Shown one piece after another: positions 1 through 7,449 of a DNA stretch of 25,200 bases. The translations under genes were made by a program, and so were the position numbers. Numbering within the stretch: the stretch's first letter is position 1; every line of letters starts with the position of its first letter. Origin of the DNA: an uncultured Eubacteriales bacterium (GTDB lineage Bacteria > Bacillota > Clostridia > Peptostreptococcales > Anaerovoracaceae); contig CAJUEB010000006.1 in the NCBI GenBank assembly GCA_910585135.1, positions 1-25,200 on the forward strand. Reading direction: 5' to 3'. The notes beneath the pieces are model-generated. The model made no database searches and was not told the origin of the DNA. It was given only the letters and a program-made list of their open reading frames with translations.

Positions 1-147
1 GACAGCAGCGATCATGCAATCCTGGACATTGAAGACTGCAAGGACAGCATACAGGTTGGCGATATCCTGGAATTTGACTTAAGTTATCCGTCCCTCATGT
101 ATCTGACGAACGATCGATATGTAAATGTTAAAATAGACGCGGAATAA
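1..147 (+). CDS. C-terminal end of an alanine/ornithine racemase-family PLP enzyme (partial)
   Basis: Frame 1 is open from the first base to TAA at 145-147 and gives 48 residues. It reads SSDHAILDIEDC, then VGDILEFDLSYPSLMYL, and ends NVKIDAE. This matches the C-terminal end of the alanine/ornithine racemase family (YhfX/Orr-like), where a GxSSDH..LD stretch and VGDIxEFxLxYxxL close the protein. Family members interconvert L- and D-amino acids with PLP; the PLP lysine lies outside the window. The next gene is an NhaC antiporter, and orr next to nhaC is known from clostridial ornithine-degradation clusters, so ornithine racemase is my favoured reading. The small visible part makes the exact substrate uncertain. 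Confidence 0.55.
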   Translation, partial: DSSDHAILDIEDCKDSIQVGDILEFDLSYPSLMYLTNDRYVNVKIDAE

Positions 148-313
148 TTGCTTTCGAGTTGTTGCGAGTAGAAAGACAGCAGGCAAAGGGGCTATTAAGG
201 GACAAGGCAAGCAAAAAGGGCAAGGGAAATGACGGAAAGTAAAATGGTGGCAAAAGCCTGGCCAGCCGCAGGTACATTTGCCATCGATGTTTTGTAGGAG
301 GAAGGAGAAGAAA

Positions 314-1891
314 ATGAATGCGTTCATTACAATTTTAAAATTATCTCCGATCGTTGTATTATGCGGCCTCGTTATGTCGGGGTTTGATATGCTGATGGCA
401 GCGCCGCTGGCATTTCTGTATGCGGTGATCATATGCAGGCTGACGACTAAGCGGAAGGTCACGGACGTTATTGAAGGCGCAGTGGTCAATGTTAAAAATG
501 CAATCATGATATTTTTTATTTTCATGCTGGCATATGGCGTTGCGGCACTCTTCATGGTAACGGGGGTAGGCGCCAGCGTTATCATGGCGGCGCTCAAGCT
601 GGGAATAAGCGGGCGGAATGTCGCAGTGGTAGCATTTATCGTAACCTGTATCCTGTCAGTCGGTACGGGAACGTCCTGGGGTACTTATGCGGCGACGATT
701 CCGATTTTTATCTGGATGAGCCATATCGTCGGCGGCGATCCTGTGCTGACGATGTGCGCTTGCGCAGGCGGTGCGGCGTTTGGCGATAATATGGCGTTGA
801 TTTCGGATACGACGATCATGACCTGCGGCATACAGAATGTTCAGGCTGTTGACAGATTCCGAAAACAGCTTTTCTGGTCGATTAGCTGTCTGGTGATATC
901 CAGTATCTGTTTCTATGTTGCGGGATTTGTGATGCATTTGTCGTCAAAGATGGCGGATGCGTCCCAGGCGATTTCCAATATCCCGCAGGATGCGTGGGCG
1001 GCGCTTGAGGAAGAAAGACCGGCCGCTGTCGAACTGCTCAACCAGGTTGCGGATGGAAATATTCCGTTATGGATGATGCTCCCGATCGTCGTAATCATCG
1101 TTTTGGCTGTGCTGCGTTTCTCAACGATGACTTGCCTGACGGCAGGAATTTTAAGCGCGACCGTGCTGGGCGCATGTATCGGAACGGTTACGTCGTTTGG
1201 CGAGTTCATGCAGCAGATCTATGATGCCTTTGCTGATGCAGGAAGCTGGATCGTAGTCATGGTTATGTGGGTCATCGCATTCGGCGGTGTTATGCGGGAA
1301 ATGGATGCGTTCAGACCGCTGGCGATGCTCTGCTTGAAAGCGTCGAGAAAGGTTCGCCACCTGATGTTTTGCAATGCGATCCTCTGCATTTTGGGCAATA
1401 TGCTCTTATCAGATGACCAAGCGCAGATGGCTACCATGGGCCCTGTCATTAAGGAAATCGTAGATGAAAATGTAGAAGGAAGCGAAGAGGCTTTATATGA
1501 CCTGCGTTGCAGAAATGCGATGTATGGAGATGCCATTGGTGTTTTAACGGGCGAATTGATTCCGTGGCATGTATGCAATATCTACTATGTAGGCCTCTGT
1601 GCGGCGATTTACCCGCTGGCAACATTTACAGCCGGAGATCTTTTGAGCTTGAATTTCTTCGCATGGATATCGATTGGTTCGCTGCTTATTTTGACGCTGA
1701 CCGGATGGGATCGGTTTATTCCGGGATTCAAGATTCCGGCAGAACCTGATGTAAAGCTCAAGAAGAACATCAAGTTGGATGCTGTGCAGGTACAGACGGA
1801 ATCGCTTGAAGAAAAAGGAGCGGATGAAAAGGCTGAACAGACGGAACAGGCCGATCAGGCGCAGGCAGAAACGCCTAAGAAAACTGAGTAG
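314..1891 (+). CDS. nhaC: NhaC-family Na+/H+ antiporter-like membrane transporter
   Basis: The 525-residue protein is strongly hydrophobic with roughly 11 to 12 membrane segments. The stretch LSVGTGTSWGTYAATIPIFI followed by GGAAFGDNMALISDTTIM is the typical conserved core of NhaC-like antiporters. Family members exchange Na+ for H+ (some exchange organic acids or amino acids) across the cytoplasmic membrane. I chose ATG 314 because AGGAGGAAGGAG lies at 296-307; the frame is open back to an ATG at 278 but that start has no ribosome site. The last 30 or so residues are a polar E/Q/A/K-rich tail (EEKGADEKAEQTEQADQAQ) with no membrane character. The DNA coding for the tail continues as degenerate repeats past the stop. 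It follows the racemase by 166 bp, suggesting a role in amino-acid fermentation; the transported ion pair cannot be read from sequence. Confidence 0.85.
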   Translation: MNAFITILKLSPIVVLCGLVMSGFDMLMAAPLAFLYAVIICRLTTKRKVTDVIEGAVVNVKNAIMIFFIFMLAYGVAALFMVTGVGASVIMAALKLGISGRNVAVVAFIVTCILSVGTGTSWGTYAATIPIFIWMSHIVGGDPVLTMCACAGGAAFGDNMALISDTTIMTCGIQNVQAVDRFRKQLFWSISCLVISSICFYVAGFVMHLSSKMADASQAISNIPQDAWAALEEERPAAVELLNQVADGNIPLWMMLPIVVIIVLAVLRFSTMTCLTAGILSATVLGACIGTVTSFGEFMQQIYDAFADAGSWIVVMVMWVIAFGGVMREMDAFRPLAMLCLKASRKVRHLMFCNAILCILGNMLLSDDQAQMATMGPVIKEIVDENVEGSEEALYDLRCRNAMYGDAIGVLTGELIPWHVCNIYYVGLCAAIYPLATFTAGDLLSLNFFAWISIGSLLILTLTGWDRFIPGFKIPAEPDVKLKKNIKLDAVQVQTESLEEKGADEKAEQTEQADQAQAETPKKTE

Positions 1892-2214
1892 GCTGGCCAG
1901 GCGCAGGTAGAGAAACTTGGTCGACTGGGCGGGCTGAGTAGGTGTAAACAGAATAGCTTGAAGAACGTGAATAAGCTGGACGGGTGCAGTCCTTTGCCGG
2001 AAGTGGATAGCATGGACAGATCATCAGGCGCAGTGGGACGGTTTGAAAATGCTGGATCGGCTGGACAGAGCAATTCGGTGCAGGCGAAGGTGTTTGAAAA
2101 CCCGAATCGGTTGGCCAGGCGCAGTGGAGGCACTTGAAAGCAAGCCGGATCGACCAGACATAGACGAAAAATTTGAAGATGCCCGATCGGCGGGACAAAG
2201 CGGGCTGGCTATAT
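1853..2214 (+). repeat. Degenerate direct repeats running from the nhaC tail into the spacer
   Basis: The 9-mer CAGGCGCAG occurs at 1856-1864 (inside nhaC) and again at 1898-1906, 2025-2033 and 2116-2124 (outside). Around it, related blocks such as GGCCAGGCGCAGGTAGAG and GGCCAGGCGCAGTGGAGG, and phrases like GATCGGCTGGACAG and GATCGGCGGGACAA, recur with many changes. I see no credible gene here: the short frames have no ribosome site. The pattern looks like tandem duplication of the gene's end followed by drift. Confidence 0.6.
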
Positions 2215-2253
2215 ACCCTCTTTACTGGAAAACCTGGTAGAGAGGGTTTTTAT
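2215..2253 (+). terminator. Rho-independent terminator after nhaC
   Basis: The arms ACCCTCT (2215-2221) and AGAGGGT (2241-2247) pair perfectly and are followed at once by a T-rich run (TTTTATTTT). The 19-nt loop can fold further. It closes the racemase-nhaC transcript. Confidence 0.8.
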
Positions 2254-2600
2254 TTTATATGAAATACCAGCGGCTGGGAGTCATGGTTATGGCTTTGTTC
2301 CGTTTCTCTGGATTTTTAAATATCTCGTGATTTGAGAGAATTTCGAGGCGTTTTTACATGGTTTCATGTAAAATTCGCAGTGTTTTCTCTTGCAAAGGGT
2401 CAATTTTCCTAATTTGAGAGAATTATAGCATGATTTTTCTCTGAAAAAGGTGTTTCAAAAAATATATAGAGAATCGCCCGGAAAATCCTGTGATTTTTCC
2501 TCATTTCCTGCGAAATAATACCCAAAATTCTCTACAAACTGCATTTTTTATGATTTTGAGAGAATCGCACAATGGCGCATGGTTTGTTTATAAGGAAAGT
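2254..2600. other. AT-rich gene-free block with recurring GAGAGAAT motif and palindromes
   Basis: This block is clearly more AT-rich than its surroundings and has no supportable gene on either strand. TTTGAGAGAAT occurs at 2331-2341, 2413-2423 and 2555-2565, with the related ATAGAGAATCG at 2466-2476 and the opposite orientation ATTCTCT at 2527-2533. Two hairpins are visible: TTTTACATG (2352-2360) with CATGTAAAA (2365-2373) around a 4-nt loop, and GGAAAATC (2480-2487) with GATTTTTCC (2492-2500). The role is unknown. It could be a regulatory region, a folded RNA or the remains of a mobile repeat. Confidence 0.5.
2352..2373. repeat. Perfect 9-bp inverted repeat, operator or hairpin
   Basis: TTTTACATG and CATGTAAAA flank the loop GTTT. 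Just outside, GCG and CGC can extend the stem with one unpaired offset. No U-run follows directly, so an operator-like palindrome or RNA hairpin is as likely as a terminator. Confidence 0.5.
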
Positions 2601-2667
2601 TGCGAAAGATGAGTATGGGCGCAAGCTTTTGCAATAGCAGAAAATCGGCGGCTGACCGCCCAGGGGT

Positions 2668-2790
2668 GCAATGCTGGGTAATCGCCAATCAGATGATGTG
2701 CTTGGGAAACTATGTGGATTGTGATGGCGGTACGTCTCTCGATCCCCGTTTTTGTCTGTGCCCTCTGGGACATCGCCGCCTAAGCATTGC
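2668..2790. other. Possible folded element bounded by an 8-bp inverted repeat
   Basis: GCAATGCT (2668-2675) pairs perfectly with AGCATTGC (2783-2790). Inside, CGCCAATCA (2683-2691) pairs with TGATGGCG (2722-2729) apart from one bulged base. It matches no riboswitch or small RNA that I recognise; in particular I do not see the conserved cobalamin riboswitch core. Chance pairing is possible. It lies upstream of the promoter for the isomerase-like gene. Confidence 0.25.
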
Positions 2791-2791
2791 T

Positions 2792-2888
2792 GCTCGTTTC
2801 GGTTGCTCACTTTGTCTGCCGTAGTTCGTTTCGGTTGCTCGCATTGTCTGCTTTCCCGTTTCCGTTACTTTGTCCTTCACTCTTTTCG
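2792..2888 (+). repeat. Three diverged tandem units of about 32 bp upstream of the isomerase-like gene
   Basis: GCTCGTTTCGGTTGCTCACT starts at 2792 and GTTCGTTTCGGTTGCTCGCA at 2824, exactly 32 bp later. A third, more diverged unit (CCGTTTCCGTTACTTTGTCC) follows from about 2856. Each unit also carries a TTGTCT/TTGTCC hexamer. The third copy supplies the -35-like TTGTCC of the putative promoter. Confidence 0.65.
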
Positions 2889-2899
2889 GTCGGTATGAT
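2870..2899 (+). promoter_or_regulatory. Putative sigma-A promoter for the isomerase-like gene
   Basis: TTGTCC (2870-2875), an 18-bp spacer and TATGAT (2894-2899) lie 28 bp upstream of the ATG at 2927. The -10 overlaps a perfect 10-bp palindrome, ATGATATCAT (2895-2904), which could be an operator. No transcript data support it. Confidence 0.4.
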
Positions 2900-2926
2900 A
2901 TCATAGAAATAGGAGAACTACGGTGC

Positions 2927-3706
2927 ATGGATAAAATGAAAAACAGGAATATAAAGGACAGGTTATACATTGCCACTGTTTGTGAGCAGCATCGGGAAAT
3001 TCTGATGCAGCATGGGATCGGCGTGGAGCTGGATCAGTTTTGTATGCCGGAAAATTTAGACGGGGAGGCGGCAGCTTCCGCTTGCCGCGAAATCGAAGCC
3101 CTCTTGCCGCTTGCATCCGGGTGCGTTTTGCATGGACCGTTTCATGAGCTGTTTCCGGCGGCGATCGATCCGAAGGCAAGAGCTTTGGCGATGGAAAGGT
3201 TCAATGCGGCGGCTAATCTGGTGCTCAAATACGATGCGAAAAAGATGGTCGTGCATTCGGGATATGTGCCGCAGGTCTATTTTAAGGAGTGGCATCTGGA
3301 CAGATCGGTAGAATTTTGGCATGAATTTATGGATGATAAACCGAAGGGTTTTCATATTGTGATAGAGAATGTGATGGAGGATGAGCCGTATATGCTCGCA
3401 GAGCTGGCGGTGCGCTTGAAACATCCACAGATCAAGGTGTGCCTTGACGCAGGCCATGCAGCTTGTGTCAGCAAAGTGCCTGTGTGCGAGTGGATTCAGG
3501 TGTTGGCGCCTTATCTGGGACATTTACATCTTCATAACAATGATGGTAAAAACGATCTTCACCAGTCGTTGACAGATGGCGTGATCGATACCAGCCGTGT
3601 GCTGGATGCAGTGTTTGATTTATGTGATGCGGATATGACGGTTACCATCGAGAGCATTGATGGGCTGGACTCTGTGGCGTGGCTTGCGAAGGAAGGGTAC
3701 TTGTAA
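2927..3706 (+). CDS. Sugar phosphate isomerase/epimerase-like TIM-barrel protein (AP endonuclease family 2 fold)
   Basis: The 259-residue protein has the strand-end motifs of the xylose-isomerase-like TIM-barrel superfamily in order: LHGPFHE (about 68-74), VVHSGY (108-113), IENV (146-149), CLDAGHA (172-178), HLHNNDG (201-207), HQSLTDG (212-218) and TIES (240-243). Glu147, Asp174, His177 and Glu242 are the expected metal ligands, so a divalent-metal isomerase, epimerase or endonuclease is likely; the substrate is unknown. I chose ATG 2927 because AGGAG lies at 2911-2915. An earlier in-frame ATG at 2870 falls inside the putative promoter. It is 331 bp upstream of cobT with diverged repeats between, so it may be transcribed apart from the cob genes. 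No truncation or missing core residue is seen. Confidence 0.8.
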   Translation: MDKMKNRNIKDRLYIATVCEQHREILMQHGIGVELDQFCMPENLDGEAAASACREIEALLPLASGCVLHGPFHELFPAAIDPKARALAMERFNAAANLVLKYDAKKMVVHSGYVPQVYFKEWHLDRSVEFWHEFMDDKPKGFHIVIENVMEDEPYMLAELAVRLKHPQIKVCLDAGHAACVSKVPVCEWIQVLAPYLGHLHLHNNDGKNDLHQSLTDGVIDTSRVLDAVFDLCDADMTVTIESIDGLDSVAWLAKEGYL

Positions 3707-4037
3707 AATAGCCTGGTGCGGGTTATTGAACGGAACTTTTTCAAAGGATACGCGTCTGATTTTGGCGTACATCAGCGAATCGGAATTTTTTGAAAGATAT
3801 ACGTCTGATTTTTGTGTGATTTGTGGGCGTGTGCGGTTGTGCGTTGTTTGCGGCGGTCTATATAGAATAGTGGCAGGTAGTGCGGTGCATACAGAATAGT
3901 AGCAGGTAGTGCGGAGAGCGTATTTGCGGCATCTGAAGGAGAGCTTTGAGGGGAAGTAGCGCATTCGCAGGAAAGCAAATAAACGCCGGGCAGGCGGCGC
4001 GCAAACAAGGACTTCTTGCGGGGGAGAAGGAGAACTC
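3707..4037 (+). repeat. Gene-free gap before cobT filled with two sets of diverged direct repeats
   Basis: One pair starts at 3728 and 3777: GAACGGAACTTTTTCAAAGG versus GAATCGGAATTTTTTGAAAG, both running on into ACGCGTCTGATTTT or ATACGTCTGATTTT. A second pair, 29 bp apart, has AGAATAGTGGCAGGTAGTGC at 3864 and AGAATAGTAGCAGGTAGTGC at 3893. No gene, and no cobalamin riboswitch core, is visible. The last part holds the ribosome site of cobT. Confidence 0.6.
3837..3866 (+). promoter_or_regulatory. Weak candidate promoter for the cob genes
   Basis: TTGTGC (3837-3842) lies 16 bp before TATATA (3859-3864), or 18 bp before TATAGA (3861-3866). It is the best sigma-A-like pair I can see upstream of cobT. 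The low-complexity context makes a chance match plausible. Confidence 0.25.
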
Positions 4038-5474
4038 ATGAAAACGGTAGAGCAACAAGAATTGGAATTGTTTGAAATCGCAGATCGGATCGATGCTGTT
4101 GACCAAGGCATTATGAAGGAAGCGGCTGACCGGCAGGCGTGTTTGGCGAAGCCGCCGGGAAGCTTAGGCGGCCTTGAGGAAATTTCTATTAGAATAGCAG
4201 GTATTACCGGAAAGGTTTTGAACAAAGTTCAAAAAGGGTGTGTCGTGGTGCTGTGCGCTGATAATGGCGTCGCTGATGAAAAAGTGGCGTCCGCGCCGCA
4301 AAGCGTGACGATGGCGCAGACGGTGAATTTTACACGAAGGCTGACGGGCGTAGGTGCGCTTTCTGAAAGCTTTGGCAGCGAGCTTCTCATCGTGGATTTG
4401 GGCGTGAAGCATCCGATCCCAAGGCAGCTTTACGACGATGTTCCTTTGCGGGATACGCATAAGATCGTTGACAGGCGGGTAAGGGCTGCTACCAGCAATC
4501 TTGCCAAAGAGCCTGCTATGACGAAAGCCGAGGCATTGCGCTGTATCGCTGTTGGCATGGAAATGGCGAAGGCAGTGAAGGATCATGGCTTTGATATCAT
4601 TGGGGTCGGTGAGATGGGTATCGGCAATACGACTACCAGTGCGGCGATTTTGTCGGCGGTTACGGGAAAGGATAGCAGCTTTACTTGTGGAAAAGGCGGC
4701 GGGATCAACGAGCAAAGTTATCGGCGGAAGAAGGAAATCGTGGATGCGGCATCAGAGCCGTTCCGAAGGAAGGGCGGATTGCTGGCGGTGATGAAAGGGT
4801 GCGGCGTGCAGGCCGCATCTGGCGGCGATTTCAATCCTGCTGCGCGGGCTGCCCTTGAAGATCATGTGGCGGCGGATGCGCAGACCGCCCGTGCTGATGG
4901 AGAACTTGGCGGGCAGGGGCGATGCGCCTCTGTTTCAGAAAATTTTGACGGTGCGCAGGCCGTACCTGATGGCGATTCCGATCCTGATGCACAGGCCGCT
5001 GGCAGCGATGTCGGTTTTGCCTCGCGTGCCGTCGGCGGTGAGCCGAAGGAATTGAGTAGCTCTTCCGATGTGCGTAGCGAGATGATCGAAATCCTGGCGC
5101 GCATGGGTGGCTTCGATATCTGTGCGATGGCGGGCGTGTTTATCGGCGCTGCGCGTTATCGGCTTCCGGTTGTGATTGACGGGTATATTTCGGCGGTGGC
5201 GGCACTTGCGGCAAGTATCATCGCGCCGAAAGCCGCCAGCTATATGTTTGCCTCCCATAAATCCTGGGAAAAGGGTTATGAACTGGCAATCCAGCAGCTA
5301 GGATTAAAGCCATTTCTGGCGCTCGATATGCGCCTTGGGGAAGGCAGTGGCTGCCCGATCGCCTTTGACATCATTAAGGGTGCTTGCGATGTGATGCGAA
5401 ATATGGCGACCTTTGCAGAAGCTGAAATCAACGATGATTATCTGGATGAAATCAGAGCGGGCGATTGCTTCTAA
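4038..5474 (+). CDS. cobT: Nicotinate-nucleotide--dimethylbenzimidazole phosphoribosyltransferase with a repeat insertion
   Basis: CobT moves phosphoribose from nicotinate mononucleotide onto dimethylbenzimidazole, making alpha-ribazole phosphate for the lower loop of cobalamin. Family motifs are present: KPPGSLGGLEEI (38-49), VVVLCADNGVADEKVASAP (69-87), GEMGIGNTTTSAAI (191-204), MGGFDICAMAGVFIGA (356-371), PVVIDGYIS (377-385), and LGEGSG with the expected catalytic Glu435. The start has AAGGAG at 4027-4032. At 478 residues it is about 120 longer than usual. The extra length is mainly residues 249-345, a Gly/Ala/Asp-rich segment with three tandem units of 24 to 25 residues, placed just before the MGGF motif. 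The frame stays open, so the enzyme is probably intact with a flexible loop. It heads the cobT-cobU-cobS group. Confidence 0.93.
   Translation: MKTVEQQELELFEIADRIDAVDQGIMKEAADRQACLAKPPGSLGGLEEISIRIAGITGKVLNKVQKGCVVVLCADNGVADEKVASAPQSVTMAQTVNFTRRLTGVGALSESFGSELLIVDLGVKHPIPRQLYDDVPLRDTHKIVDRRVRAATSNLAKEPAMTKAEALRCIAVGMEMAKAVKDHGFDIIGVGEMGIGNTTTSAAILSAVTGKDSSFTCGKGGGINEQSYRRKKEIVDAASEPFRRKGGLLAVMKGCGVQAASGGDFNPAARAALEDHVAADAQTARADGELGGQGRCASVSENFDGAQAVPDGDSDPDAQAAGSDVGFASRAVGGEPKELSSSSDVRSEMIEILARMGGFDICAMAGVFIGAARYRLPVVIDGYISAVAALAASIIAPKAASYMFASHKSWEKGYELAIQQLGLKPFLALDMRLGEGSGCPIAFDIIKGACDVMRNMATFAEAEINDDYLDEIRAGDCF
4803..5024 (+). repeat. Three in-frame tandem units (about 75 bp each) inside cobT
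   Basis: Units begin at 4803, 4875 and 4950 (residues 256, 280 and 305). They start GVQAASGGDFNPAARAA, DAQTARADGELGG and GAQAVPDGDSDPDAQAA. By eye, the first and third share 38 of 51 bases from 4803-4853 and 4950-5000. All period lengths are multiples of three, which keeps the frame. Confidence 0.75.
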
Positions 5475-5742
5475 TATGATACGGAAAATATCAACAAAAT
5501 CTATCGCCGCAAGAGAGGCGGCGAAGCCGACTTTTCTTTGATGGGTTTTGCCTTCGGCGCGTATGAAAAGGTTTTGTGGATTTGCGGGGCGCACGAAAAG
5601 ACCTTGCGGATTTGCGGCGCACGAAAAGTTCTCGCAAGGGATCGCAAAAATCCTAACAGGGGATATTTTGAAAGCTTTGTCAGGGATATCAAAAACATTG
5701 CAAGGGATTGCCAAAAGAATTTATGAAAGAGGAGCATGGTAT
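5475..5742 (+). repeat. Spacer before cobU with two sets of short tandem repeats
   Basis: GAAAAG followed by a GGATTTGCGG-type phrase recurs with starts at 5565, 5595 and 5623 (steps of 30 and 28 bp). A second set with GGGAT at 5638, 5660, 5683 and 5704 has steps of 21 to 23 bp. The cobU frame is open through much of this stretch and would read KILTGDILKALSGISKTL. The ribosome site at 5728-5734 argues that translation starts after it. Confidence 0.6.
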
Positions 5743-6279
5743 ATGAATGTATTGATCAGCGGTGGGTGCAAAAATGGCAAGTCTTTTTATGCACAGCGCA
5801 GGGCAAGGCAGATGGCGGATCGCTTAGGCGTCCCCCTTTACTATATCGCGACGATGATCCCGCATGATGAAGAAGACCATGCCCGCATCAGAAGGCACAT
5901 CGCCGAGCGGGAGGGCTGGGGGTTTCAAACCATAGAACAAGGGCGATCGCTGACGGAGCTTTTGCATCGTGAAGGCGTGGATCGAAACGGGGTGTTTCTC
6001 ATGGATAGCGTTACGGCGCTTTTGGACAATGAGATGTTTGACGAGCATGGACGCTTGGATGAAAACGCTCCGGGCAGGGTAAAGGCTGACGTGCTGGAGT
6101 TTGCGCAAGGAACGGGAAATACATTGTTCGTATCGGATTATATTTACGCGGACGCTGATGTATATAGCCCTGCGGTGGAGGATTACAGGCGCAGCCTGGC
6201 CGCTGTTGACAGAGCGTTGGCTGTCTGTTGTGACGAGGTGATCGAGATCGCTTATGGGAGAGAGGAACGGTGGAAATGA
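5743..6279 (+). CDS. cobU: Adenosylcobinamide kinase / adenosylcobinamide-phosphate guanylyltransferase
   Basis: CobU phosphorylates adenosylcobinamide and then transfers GMP to it, giving AdoCbi-GDP for CobS. The 178-residue length is normal. The P-loop SGGCKNGKS (6-14) and the stretch YYIATMIPHDEEDHARIRRH (33-52) with TIE downstream fit the family; His52 aligns with the conserved histidine of the ARIxxH block. LMDSVTALLDNEMF stands where the family has LLDCLTxWLxN. The usual NEVGxGxVP motif is replaced by VSDYIYADADVYSP, whereas the short paralogue at 7450 keeps GIVP. ATG 5743 was chosen for AGAGGAG at 5728-5734. The stop overlaps the cobS start as ATGA, so the two are probably translationally coupled. 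Confidence 0.88.
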   Translation: MNVLISGGCKNGKSFYAQRRARQMADRLGVPLYYIATMIPHDEEDHARIRRHIAEREGWGFQTIEQGRSLTELLHREGVDRNGVFLMDSVTALLDNEMFDEHGRLDENAPGRVKADVLEFAQGTGNTLFVSDYIYADADVYSPAVEDYRRSLAAVDRALAVCCDEVIEIAYGREERWK

Positions 6280-7130
6280 AATATTTGCGGGGATTTCTCA
6301 TGGCGTGGGGAAATTTTTCTGCTATCCCGTGTCCATATAAGAGTTGGCATGATGATTGCCGGAAAGCGATGCTGTGCATGCTGCCCTTGATCGGTACGCT
6401 GCTTGGCGTGATCTGCATAGCGGCCTGGGCTTTCATGAATTGGCTGAAACTGCCCGCCCTTTTGTCGGGCGTGCTAGTGACAGCCTTGTATTTCTGCTGT
6501 AGCGGATTCATCCATCTGGACGGGTTTATGGATTGCAGTGATGCGATTTTATCCAGAAGGCCTGCACTTTCACAGCGGCAGCAGATATTAAAAGATCCTG
6601 CGGTCGGTGCATTTGCTGTGATCGCGGTGGTGTTGATGCTTTTGGTCTTTGCAGCATCCATGGTGACGCTGATGGCGGATTTTTCCTTTCGGCGGGCGGG
6701 AATCGTGATTCTCATTTTGACAGTTTCACGCGGATTAGCCGCTGACTGTATCGCCCGTAAACCCGTCATGCAAAGCAGCCAGTATGCGGATTTGGCGGAT
6801 GCCGGGGCCGGGCATATCGGTCTTGCGGAAAAGGCGAAGCCTTCCGAAAGGGCATTCAAACCGTGGGAGAGCCTAATCCTTGCCGTTATGACGGTATGGC
6901 CGGTACTGGTAATCCCGGCTGTAACAGACTATGCTGATGCGCCGTTTCGCTATATGGCGTACTGTATGGCGGCCGTCTTGTTGGTGTTGATCGGTGAAAG
7001 TGCAATCGGCGCATATGCCAGGCGGCAGCTAGGCGGGATGAGCGGAGATATTGCGGGATATATGATCGTTTCGGGCGAATTGTTTGGAATGATGGCGGCG
7101 GCAGTGGCCGCGTCGTGTTTGGGCATATGA
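6276..7130 (+). CDS. cobS: Adenosylcobinamide-GDP ribazoletransferase (cobalamin synthase)
   Basis: CobS is an integral membrane enzyme that joins AdoCbi-GDP with alpha-ribazole (phosphate) to make adenosylcobalamin (phosphate). The protein opens with GNFSAIPCP and carries HLDGFMDCSDA with His80, Asp82, Asp86 and Asp89, the metal-binding core of the family. Several long hydrophobic segments are visible (for example about 36-52, 62-78, 106-124 and 225-240). The length of 284 residues is somewhat above the common 250. I chose ATG 6276, which overlaps the cobU stop (ATGA) with AGAGGA 9 bp upstream. A GTG at 6270 in the same frame is only 3 bp from that site and less likely. Confidence 0.92.
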   Translation: MKYLRGFLMAWGNFSAIPCPYKSWHDDCRKAMLCMLPLIGTLLGVICIAAWAFMNWLKLPALLSGVLVTALYFCCSGFIHLDGFMDCSDAILSRRPALSQRQQILKDPAVGAFAVIAVVLMLLVFAASMVTLMADFSFRRAGIVILILTVSRGLAADCIARKPVMQSSQYADLADAGAGHIGLAEKAKPSERAFKPWESLILAVMTVWPVLVIPAVTDYADAPFRYMAYCMAAVLLVLIGESAIGAYARRQLGGMSGDIAGYMIVSGELFGMMAAAVAASCLGI

Positions 7131-7449
7131 TGGATGCGCGGTCGATCGCGACAGCAATGCGCAAAGAGATGGCTTTCGCATCGCTTGGATGCGCGGCCGG
7201 GACAACCGGCGTGTGTTGAAGCGGTTTTATGAGTCCCGTTGGAGCTTGTGGGCTGCGATAAAGGTGGCATGCGAGGATCGTTCGCAGCTTGCTTGAGCGT
7301 GCGCCAGGGTGTAGATTGAAATGGATTCATGAGGTCATCTGGATATTATGTTTGTGACAGAAAAGTGGCGCATTGAGATCGTTTGTACATCGTTTGAACG
7401 TATGCCGGGGAACGCACTGACCACCCGCACCCGGCGCAAAGGAGGAATT
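7131..7449 (+). other. Gene-free spacer between cobS and the short cobU paralogue
   Basis: No gene with a ribosome site is seen. TGGATGCGCGG recurs at 7131-7141 and 7187-7197, and the phrase between has further weak echoes (GCAATGCGC, GGCATGCG). The last part contains the strong AAAGGAGGAATT ribosome site for the next gene. The frame of that gene is open from 7348 but without a ribosome site there. Confidence 0.5.

Noticed and set aside
2532..2810. Minus-strand frame of 92 codons in the gene-free region
   Set aside because: It spans both the AT-rich block and the repeat region, has no ribosome site and shows no protein-like pattern. Repeated DNA explains the open frame.
2792..2888. CRISPR-like array
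   Set aside because: Units are directly adjacent, diverged and only about three, with no unique spacers and no cas genes in the window.
5548..5742. In-frame upstream extension of cobU
   Set aside because: The extension is coded by short non-triplet repeats and lacks a ribosome site. CobU proteins begin at the MxxLxSGG segment, and AGAGGAG stands before ATG 5743.
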